Source: Rufibacter ruber
GTDB taxonomy: Bacteria; Bacteroidota; Bacteroidia; Cytophagales; Hymenobacteraceae
Direction: 5' to 3'
Length of the DNA: 64,000 bases
NCBI RefSeq assembly: GCF_001647275.1
Contig: NZ_LRMM01000013.1
Span: 28,764-92,763, forward strand
Each line of letters begins with the position of its first letter. Within the stretch, counting starts at the first letter, position 1. The notes below the pieces were generated by a model. It had not been told where the DNA came from, made no database searches, and saw only the letters and a program-made list of their open reading frames with translations. This document shows, piece after piece, positions 57,994-64,000 of the stretch. The translations under genes and the position numbers were made by a program.

Positions 57994-58035
57994 CCTGTTT
58001 TAGGCCTGTTTTTAGGAAAACAGGCCTAAAACAGG
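57994..58035. repeat. CTGTTTT palindrome, copy 28 (perfect)
   Basis: cctgttttaggcctgttttt and aaaacaggcctaaaacagg, perfect stem with TAGG/CCTA covariation. 9 nt before a separate terminator. Confidence 0.88.
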
Positions 58036-58043
58036 TTTAAAAG

Positions 58044-58076
58044 AAAAGCCCGCTGCTTCTGCAACGGGCCTTTTCA
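58044..58076 (-). terminator. Terminator of the M16 protease gene
   Basis: aaaagcccg / cgggcctttt stem with a 12-nt loop, about 24 nt beyond the protease stop codon. Confidence 0.75.
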
Positions 58077-58098
58077 ACACAACAACTAATTAAAAATT

Positions 58099-60975
58099 TT
58101 ACTGGTTGGGCAGCACCACCGGGTCTCCCAAGCCTAATTCTTTGAGGCCGGCCAGCTGGGTCTTGGCATCACCCACCACTACATAGATCATCTTGGCAGG
58201 GTCAATATATTGGCTGATCAGGTTTCTGGCTTGGGCGTAGCTCAGGCCTTGAATGGCGGTTTCTTCGCGCTTGAGGTAGTCAGCGGGCAGGTTGTAGGTG
58301 TTCATGGTTTCCAGCAGGCCCACCAGGCTGCCCAAGGTTTCATAGCCTAGCGCGGTCTGGCGCAGGAGCGCGCCTTTAGACGTGGCCAGATCCTGCTCAC
58401 TGTAGCTGGTGCCGTAGCTCTTCAGAATCTCCCCAATGGTTTGCAGTGACTCTTTGGTAACATTGGTGCGCACGCTGGTAGAAGTCACAAACGTGCCCGG
58501 TGCCGTTGGCCTGCGGGAGAAACCTGAGAACGCGCCGTAGGTGTAGCCTTTCTGCAGACGAAGCACGTTGAACAGGGTAGAGGCGGAGCCCGCGCCCAGT
58601 TTGTGGTTGATGGCCTGCATCACGTCGAAATCTGTAGAGTTCACCGGCACCGCCAGGTACCCCGCGTAGATCACAGACTGCTTGGCATCTGGCTGGTCAA
58701 TAAAGTACAAGCGCTTAGGCGGTGTGTTGATAGCCGTGACCGGTGCCGGAAGCTTTACCGGCTTGGCGGCCCATTTCTGCTCTAAGCTGGCCAGTGCCCT
58801 GGTCACTTCTTCTTTTTTTATGTTGCCGGCAATCTGGAAGCTGGCCACACTGGGCGAGAAGTTCTTCTGGTAGTACTCTTTCAGGTCTTGCAGGGTGATG
58901 CGCTCTACCGTGGCCATGGTGCCGCTGGTTGGGTAGGCGAAGCGGCTGTCTTGGCCGTACAGCACCTTGTTGAACGCCAGCGAGGCAATGGCATTGGGAT
59001 TGGCCATGTTCTGCCTGATACGGCTCAGGGCGGCTTGTTTGGCTTTCGCAAATTCGGCCTCATCCCAGCGCGGCTCCAGCAGAATCTCCTCTACCAGTTT
59101 CATAACCTGCGGAAAGTTTCGGCTCAGCGTGTTGCCCGTGAGGGTGATGCCCTCTGAGCTGGCATTTACGCCTATAAACGCACCCAGCTGGCCAATGGTT
59201 TCCTCCAGTTGCTGGGCGGTCTTGTTTTTGGTGCCTTCTAGGAGCATGGCGTCTACCAGGGCGGCGGTACCAATCTTCTGCTGGTCATCTAGCTGCATGC
59301 CGCCTTTGATCAAAATGCTGAACTGCACCAGCGGCAGCTCATTCTGCTCAATGCCGTAGACTTTCATGCCGTTCTTCAACTGGCCGGTCCAGATGGCAGG
59401 TGCTGTAAAGCTGAAATTGTTGCTCAGCTCCGGCATCTTGCTGCGGTCAATCTTTGAAGGGGTTTTAGGGAACGAGGTAGGCTCCTGACCCAAATTAGCG
59501 CCTTCGGCCCCGGCCACAATCTTCTCTTCTACCACATCTGCTTTCACGGCACCTTTCAGGGCGAGCGCTTCCTGCCCCTTGGGTACAAAGCTGGTGGCCA
59601 CGTAGGGTTTGCCTTTGATGTACTTGCGGTACACGTTCATGATGTCTTGCGCCGTTACAGCCTGGGTCATGGAAATGTCTTTCTGGGCAAAGGCGGGGTC
59701 ACCGGCAAACTCATTGTACTGCGCCAGCTGAAACGCTTTGTTCAGCAGACTGGAAATGCCGTTGTACAGCGCCGTCTCTTGCTTGATCTTGAGGCGCTCC
59801 AGCTCTTTGGCGTCTACGCCTTCTTTCTCAAACTTGTCAAAAGCGGCCAGCACGCCGGCCTGCACGTCATCCAGATCTTTTTTGTCAAAGGCCCGCACCC
59901 GTATTCTGAACGTACCGGCAATCTCATTGGAGTTCTGACCGGCAGAGGCACCGGGGGCCAGCTTTCTTTCCTCAACAAGGATCTTCTCAAAAGGTGAATT
60001 TTTGCCTTCGGCCAACAGGCTGCCCAGCATGCTCAGCGCGTATGAATCTTTGTGGTACTGCTCTACGGTAGGGTAGACCATGGTCAACTCTGGCACATTG
60101 GCAAAATTGTCTACATGGAACAGGGATTTGGTAGCAGATAATTTTACCGGCATGGGCGGGAGCGGCTTCACCTCTGGCTTGGTTTTCAGCTCCCCAAAGT
60201 ATTTTTCAATGAGTTTCTTCGCCTCTGGCGTCTCAAAGTCACCGGTCAGCACCAAGGTGGCGTTGCTGGCGCCGTACCACTGGTCATAGAACTCCTTTAC
60301 ATCTGCCAGGGTGGCGTTCTGCAGGTCTTCCAGGGAGCCAATCACATCCCAGCTGTAGGGGTGGCCGGCAGGGTAGAGGTTCTTTTTGATGACGTAGTCT
60401 GTGTGGCCATAGGGCTGGTTGTCTACCCGCTGGCGCTTTTCGTTCTTCACCACCTGCTTCTCGTTCTCCAGCCCCCACTCGCTCACGGTGTTGATGAAGA
60501 AGCCCATGCGGTCAGACTCCAGCCACAGCACCCGCTCCAGCGCATCTTTGGGCACCACCTCATAATACACGGTTCCGTCTTCAAAGGTACCGCCGTTAAA
60601 AGAGCCCCCCACCTGGTTGATGGCTTTGATGAAGTTGCCCTTGCCCACGTTCTCTGAGTTCTGGAACAGCATGTGCTCAAAGAAGTGCGCAAAACCGGTA
60701 CGGCCCTCCTTCTCCCGGTTGGAGCCTACGTGGTACATGATGGCCACGGCCACCTTGGGGTCAGATTTGTCCTGGTGCAGCACCACCTCCAGGCCGTTGG
60801 GCAGCTTGTATTTCTCAGACTTGAGGGTAAACTGCGGGGCTGCGCTGCCCAAAGGTTTTGCAGAGGTCTTAGCGGTTGTCTTTTTTGCCACCTGCGCCCA
60901 TGCCTGTTGGGGCGGGCTCACAGTCATACTGCCCAGCAGCAGTGATAGGCAGGCAAGGGTAAGTTTGTTGTTCAT
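58099..60975 (-). CDS. M16 family zinc metalloprotease, 958 aa
   Basis: Two-module pitrilysin-type protease. Signal peptide at the N-terminus (ACLSLLLGSMTVSPPQQAWA). The N-module holds the inverted zinc motif HFFEH (H97, E100, H101) and a downstream Glu in LENEKQVVKNE (about E172). The C-module is the inactive half (GAFSGFSRRPTAPGTFVTST-type strands, LKEYYQKNFSPSVASFQIAG). A fusion of both halves in one chain is common in Bacteroidota. Exported, likely cleaving peptides in the periplasm. Followed by a terminator. Confidence 0.92.
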   Translation of the reverse strand: MNNKLTLACLSLLLGSMTVSPPQQAWAQVAKKTTAKTSAKPLGSAAPQFTLKSEKYKLPNGLEVVLHQDKSDPKVAVAIMYHVGSNREKEGRTGFAHFFEHMLFQNSENVGKGNFIKAINQVGGSFNGGTFEDGTVYYEVVPKDALERVLWLESDRMGFFINTVSEWGLENEKQVVKNEKRQRVDNQPYGHTDYVIKKNLYPAGHPYSWDVIGSLEDLQNATLADVKEFYDQWYGASNATLVLTGDFETPEAKKLIEKYFGELKTKPEVKPLPPMPVKLSATKSLFHVDNFANVPELTMVYPTVEQYHKDSYALSMLGSLLAEGKNSPFEKILVEERKLAPGASAGQNSNEIAGTFRIRVRAFDKKDLDDVQAGVLAAFDKFEKEGVDAKELERLKIKQETALYNGISSLLNKAFQLAQYNEFAGDPAFAQKDISMTQAVTAQDIMNVYRKYIKGKPYVATSFVPKGQEALALKGAVKADVVEEKIVAGAEGANLGQEPTSFPKTPSKIDRSKMPELSNNFSFTAPAIWTGQLKNGMKVYGIEQNELPLVQFSILIKGGMQLDDQQKIGTAALVDAMLLEGTKNKTAQQLEETIGQLGAFIGVNASSEGITLTGNTLSRNFPQVMKLVEEILLEPRWDEAEFAKAKQAALSRIRQNMANPNAIASLAFNKVLYGQDSRFAYPTSGTMATVERITLQDLKEYYQKNFSPSVASFQIAGNIKKEEVTRALASLEQKWAAKPVKLPAPVTAINTPPKRLYFIDQPDAKQSVIYAGYLAVPVNSTDFDVMQAINHKLGAGSASTLFNVLRLQKGYTYGAFSGFSRRPTAPGTFVTSTSVRTNVTKESLQTIGEILKSYGTSYSEQDLATSKGALLRQTALGYETLGSLVGLLETMNTYNLPADYLKREETAIQGLSYAQARNLISQYIDPAKMIYVVVGDAKTQLAGLKELGLGDPVVLPNQ

Positions 60976-61089
60976 AGAGGAATTCAGAAATTAGGTGGTG
61001 GTGGTGGTGAGGTTCAGCCTTATATTAGTAGGCGAAAGCGGGAGTTTATTACACCTCACGGCGGCTTTTCCCCGTAGAGTGTCAGCTGG

Positions 61090-61126
61090 CGTTTTTGACC
61101 TGTTTTTGCCAAAACAGGTCAAAAAC
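61090..61126. repeat. CTGTTTT palindrome, copy 29
   Basis: gtttttgacctgtttttgcc and aaaacaggtcaaaaac, perfect inner stem with GACC/GGTC covariation. Divergent region upstream of the M16 protease gene. Confidence 0.84.
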
Positions 61127-61224
61127 AGAATTTCTTTTACAGAGTTGGCTGGCGGGGCGCGTACGCAGCAAATACTGAAGAAACCTTATATTCGCTTTTG
61201 TTGTGCAACCGGTGAGGCAGCTCT

Positions 61225-61263
61225 CTGTTTTGGGCCTGTTTTCAGAAAAATAGGTCAAAAACG
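61225..61263. repeat. CTGTTTT palindrome, copy 30
   Basis: ctgttttgggcctgttttca and gaaaaataggtcaaaaacg, some decay on the right. Divergent region upstream of the small membrane protein gene. Confidence 0.78.
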
Positions 61264-61351
61264 AGTTTTTTCACGGCTTCGGTTGTTCTCCCATAGAAGC
61301 AGAAACCAGGCGGGGCGGCTTGGCGCTCCCCCTTTTACTGACACTCATTCC

Positions 61352-61516
61352 ATGAAGAATAGAAAACTGATCTTGTTTCTTTTTTGCCTGGGCACGCTGT
61401 TGGCCTGGACGGCACTTTGCCTCACCTATTTCACCACCGGCCGCATAGAATGGCTCCGGTTGCTTACCTTCCTGATTTCAGGCATCCTGGCTTACGTAGT
61501 CTACCAACGCAAATGA
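61352..61516 (+). CDS. Small membrane protein, 54 aa
   Basis: Too short for most gene callers but well placed: ATG 61352 encodes MKNRKLILFLFCLGTLLAWT, one helix, then LRLLTFLISGILAYVVYQRK, a second helix with a basic end. Its TGA overlaps the ATG of the dipeptidase gene (ATGA), the usual sign of translational coupling. Family unknown. Confidence 0.65.
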   Translation: MKNRKLILFLFCLGTLLAWTALCLTYFTTGRIEWLRLLTFLISGILAYVVYQRK

Positions 61517-62232
61517 GAAAGCACCTGCTGCTGCTGCTTTTCCTCTTCGGCGTCACCGCCGAAGCCTGGCCCCAGGCCACTGCCCCCGGGAGCATCCCTA
61601 AGAACAGGTACGGTCTGCCGGTAGTGACTACCGTGGCGCTGTACCGGCAGCAGGTGGCCCAGGACCCCAGCCATGAACTGGTGGAACTGCAGTCTTATGT
61701 TCCCGGCTTGGTGCTGGACATCAAATACGCCACGGCTGACAATCTGGTGGGGGAGCCGGTTTACAAAATAGCCGCCGCCTACGCCCGCAAACCCGTGGCT
61801 GATGCCCTCCAGAAAGTGCAGGCAGACCTGAAGTCGCTGGGGCTGGGCCTCAAAATCTATGACGGCTACCGGCCGTACCACGTTACAGAGCACTTCTTCA
61901 GAAAAGTGAAGGAAAAGGCCTACGTGGCTAACCCCAAAGACGGCTCCCGCCACAACCGCGGCTGCGCCGTTGACCTCACCATTGTCCGGCTCTCAGACGG
62001 GAAAGAGTTGGAAATGCCCACTCCCTATGACGCCACCGTGGTAAAGTCTCACCCAGACTACCCGCACGTGTCTGCGCAGGTGAAGAAAAACCGCACCCTG
62101 CTCATTACCGTCATGGAGCGCCACGGCTTTACCGTTTTCCATAATGAGTGGTGGCACTATGACTTTAAAGATTGGCGCAGATTTCCGTTAATGGATATTC
62201 CGTTTGAAAAACTACAGGAGGGAAAGAAGTAG
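61513..62232 (+). CDS. D-alanyl-D-alanine dipeptidase (VanX/DdpX-type, peptidase M15), 239 aa
   Basis: Start at ATG 61513 within an ATGA overlap with the small membrane protein gene; it gives a proper signal peptide (KHLLLLLFLFGVTAEAWPQ). Zinc ligands are in SRHNRGCAVDLTIV (His, Asp) and EWWHYDFKDW (catalytic Glu, His). The SYVPGLVLDIKYATADNLVG and KIYDGYRPYHVTEHFF segments are typical of M15D dipeptidases, which split D-Ala-D-Ala for cell-wall recycling. An exported version implies action in the periplasm. No van cluster is present, so a resistance role is unlikely. Confidence 0.9.
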   Translation: MRKHLLLLLFLFGVTAEAWPQATAPGSIPKNRYGLPVVTTVALYRQQVAQDPSHELVELQSYVPGLVLDIKYATADNLVGEPVYKIAAAYARKPVADALQKVQADLKSLGLGLKIYDGYRPYHVTEHFFRKVKEKAYVANPKDGSRHNRGCAVDLTIVRLSDGKELEMPTPYDATVVKSHPDYPHVSAQVKKNRTLLITVMERHGFTVFHNEWWHYDFKDWRRFPLMDIPFEKLQEGKK

Positions 62233-62239
62233 GCAGTTG

Positions 62240-62278
62240 CGTTTCTGGCCTGTTTTTCTGAAAACAGGTCAAAAACAG
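62240..62278. repeat. CTGTTTT palindrome, copy 31
   Basis: cgtttctggcctgtttttct and gaaaacaggtcaaaaacag. Starts 8 nt after the dipeptidase stop. Confidence 0.8.
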
Positions 62279-62360
62279 GAGGCGGGCGAAAGAAGGTTGC
62301 AATAGTTACAGAAAGGGCCTTACTTGCTGCTTCTGTTCCACAATACCTATCCTTTTCACA

Positions 62361-63902
62361 ATGAAGCTATCTTTCCAGTTTAGGGCGGCGGCCTTTTTGG
62401 CTGTTTTGCTGGGGTTGTTCGCTCTTTCCCTTCAGGCCCAGGTGTCGCCTAAGCGCGAACTGCGCGGCGTCTGGATTGCCACTGTGGCCAACATTGACTG
62501 GCCCAGTCAGAAAGGGCTGTCGGCGGTGACGCAGATGGAGGAGTTCCGGTACATTCTGGATGAGCACCAGAAAAACGGCATCAACGCGCTGTTTGTGCAG
62601 GTACGGCCCACCACTGATGCTTTTTACCGGACCGACAAAGAGCTTTGGTCGCACTGGCTCACCGGCAAGCAGGGGCAGGAGCCTAATCCGCCGTATGACC
62701 CGTTGGCGTTCCAGATTGAGGAAGCCCACCAGCGCGGTATGGAATTCCACGCGTGGTTCAACCCATATAGAGCCACCCATGACACCGTGAGCGCCAACAT
62801 CTCACCCAAACACATCACCAAGACCAAGCCCGAGTGGTTTGTGACCTACGCCGGCAAGAAATATTTCAAGCCGGGTCTCCCCGAAGTTAGGGCATACATT
62901 GTGAACATTATCATGGACGTGGTGCGCAACTATGACATTGACGCCGTGCACTTTGATGATTATTTCTACCCGTACCCCACCAAAGACCCGTTTCCAGATG
63001 ACGAGGATTTCGCCAAGTACGGCACTAATTTCACCAACAAAGATGACTGGCGCCGCTATAATGTAGATGAGGTGATACGGGTGCTCTCAGACAGCATCAA
63101 AGCCGAGAAGCCGTACGTGAAGTTCGGGATTAGCCCCTTCGCCATCTGGCGGAATGCCTCACAGGACCCGCGCGGTTCAGACACCAAAGGTGGCCTCACC
63201 AACTATGACCATTTGTACGCAGATGTGCGGGGCTGGCTGGAGAAAGGCTGGATTGACTACAACGTGCCGCAGCTCTACTTCCATATTGGCTACCCCGTGG
63301 CAGACTACGCCAAAATGCTGGACTGGTGGGCGAAGAACAGTTTCGGCAAGCACAATTACATTGGCCAGGGAACCTACCGCGTGAACAATGATGCCCGCTT
63401 TAAAGAGTGGTCAAATCCGCTGGAAAGCGGAAACCAAATACGTTTGAACCGAGCCAACAGCGGTGTGCACGGCAGCGTGTACTTCAGTTCTAAATCTGTG
63501 ATGAGCAACCCGCTGGGCGTGCAAGACAGCCTGCGCCAGAACTTTTACAAGAACCCGGCCCTGGTGCCTACCATGCCTTGGAAAGACAACGTAGCCCCGT
63601 TGGTACCTACAGGCCTAAAGGCGCATGCCACTCTAGAGGGTGTGAGCTTATACTGGAATGCCCCGGCTCCGGCCCCAGACAAAGAAACCGCCCGCTACTA
63701 CGTCATTTACCGCGTTCTCAGTGGCCAGACCATCAACCCGGAGAACCCGGCGCATATCCTGAAAATACACAACGGCCCAACCTCTTTCACAGACACTTCG
63801 GCCAAGCCGGGAGAACGTTACACCTACGGCGTTACGGCTGTTGACCGTTTGCATAATGAAAGCGCCCTTTCCAGAACCGTGGCCGGCAAGCGGAAGAAGT
63901 AA
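62361..63902 (+). CDS. Glycoside-hydrolase-like (GH10-like, YngK/DUF187) secreted protein, 513 aa
   Basis: The signal peptide (FRAAAFLAVLLGLFALSLQA) is followed by the family opening KRELRGVWIATVANIDWPSQ, a TIM-barrel-like fold with GINALFVQVRPTTDAFYRTD, FHAWFNPYRATH, NYDIDAVHFDDYFYPYPTKD and WIDYNVPQLYFHIGYPVADY. A fibronectin type III-like C-terminal domain (VPTGLKAHATLEGVSLYWNA) closes it. The family belongs to DUF187/glycosyl-hydrolase-like 10 proteins, which are thought to hydrolyse cell-wall or other glycans. Complete, same direction as the dipeptidase 128 nt upstream. Confidence 0.9.
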   Translation: MKLSFQFRAAAFLAVLLGLFALSLQAQVSPKRELRGVWIATVANIDWPSQKGLSAVTQMEEFRYILDEHQKNGINALFVQVRPTTDAFYRTDKELWSHWLTGKQGQEPNPPYDPLAFQIEEAHQRGMEFHAWFNPYRATHDTVSANISPKHITKTKPEWFVTYAGKKYFKPGLPEVRAYIVNIIMDVVRNYDIDAVHFDDYFYPYPTKDPFPDDEDFAKYGTNFTNKDDWRRYNVDEVIRVLSDSIKAEKPYVKFGISPFAIWRNASQDPRGSDTKGGLTNYDHLYADVRGWLEKGWIDYNVPQLYFHIGYPVADYAKMLDWWAKNSFGKHNYIGQGTYRVNNDARFKEWSNPLESGNQIRLNRANSGVHGSVYFSSKSVMSNPLGVQDSLRQNFYKNPALVPTMPWKDNVAPLVPTGLKAHATLEGVSLYWNAPAPAPDKETARYYVIYRVLSGQTINPENPAHILKIHNGPTSFTDTSAKPGERYTYGVTAVDRLHNESALSRTVAGKRKK

Positions 63903-64000
63903 CATTTTGTATCACGTAGCAAGTAGCACGTAGCACGACCGTCATTTTTGATAATAGCCCCACTCTGTGTCTCTGTTTTGAAACTTTTGGGAAATTTCCG

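Larger units (their letters stand above)
60976..61351. other. Divergent intergenic region with two palindromes (376 nt)
   Basis: No gene. CTGTTTT palindromes at 61090-61126 and 61225-61263. A possible -7-like ttatattcg at about 61187 for the rightward genes is weak. Confidence 0.5.

Noticed and set aside
61513..62232. Vancomycin-resistance vanX gene
   Set aside because: The protein is an M15 dipeptidase with a signal peptide and no vanA/vanH or regulator nearby; peptidoglycan recycling is a better explanation.
6044..62278. CTGTTTT palindromes as ordinary intrinsic terminators
   Set aside because: They end in AAAACAG instead of a T run, several sit beside complete classical terminators (7611, 27373, 33932, 58044), and copies occur in divergent promoter regions (6044, 11577, 54127, 61090).

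Overview
The window looks like a chromosomal segment of an aerobic, pigmented member of the Bacteroidota, most likely Cytophagales/Hymenobacteraceae (Rufibacter- or Hymenobacter-like; this placement is inference). The grounds are a secreted protein with a type IX secretion C-terminal sorting domain, three large MG2/TonB-plug proteins of a Bacteroidota-type architecture, TAnnTTTG-type promoter boxes, a carotenoid desaturase, a thioredoxin/DUF6952-like pair, and moderately high GC. No rRNA, tRNA, CRISPR array or prophage was recognised.

Layout. 1-4593: two tandem minus-strand MG2/plug proteins, the first cut by the window edge; a third paralogue lies at 54275-56995. 4822-13095: M19 dipeptidase, RlmI-like and RsmF-like rRNA methyltransferases, two secreted proteins of unknown function, RadA. 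13253-20608: TlpA-like thiol-disulfide protein, radical SAM/SPASM protein, frame-broken MscS channel, PAS histidine kinase with its response regulator, FeoB-associated Cys-rich protein. 20746-25645: PD-(D/E)XK nuclease-like protein, inositol monophosphatase, Lnt, RsmI, pterin dehydratase. 25845-33878: SDR with two small hydrophilic proteins, metallophosphoesterase, a T9SS-exported TIG protein behind an AT-rich leader, then glyA-tatC-rpiB. 33965-35260 is a gene-free island rich in repeats. 35302-43517: a broken membrane protein, rbfA, a broken methyltransferase, a GNAT protein, a LolC/E-like permease, a SNF2 helicase. 43568-44227: a REP-associated tyrosine transposase (RAYT) with paired REP units. 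44479-64000: a Zn-protease-like protein, Crp/Fnr regulator with a DUF998 protein, duplicated GNA1162-like proteins, SRPBCC protein plus CrtI/CrtD-type desaturase, duplicated TetR regulators, thioredoxin, M16 protease, VanX-type dipeptidase, and a GH10-like enzyme.

The strongest unexplained signal is in the spaces between genes. About 32 copies of a roughly 40-bp perfect or near-perfect palindrome punctuate them. Each arm holds two CTGTTTT heptamers separated by a variable spacer that is usually matched by compensating changes in the other arm. Copies often lie within 0-3 nt of a stop codon. They are not ordinary terminators, because classical terminators lie next to several of them and copies also sit in divergent promoter regions. 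Other dispersed families share the window: an 88-bp inverted-repeat element (three copies), a 162-bp MITE-like element, and at least four families of short REP-like hairpins, one attached to the RAYT gene.

Four otherwise conserved genes (RsmF-like, MscS, a SAM methyltransferase, a polytopic membrane protein) are broken by apparent one-base indels, some in homopolymers. Sequencing indels are a serious possibility; the MscS break instead falls on a canonical T TTT TTA slippery heptamer in the right frame. All functional calls come from reading motifs, not from database searches.
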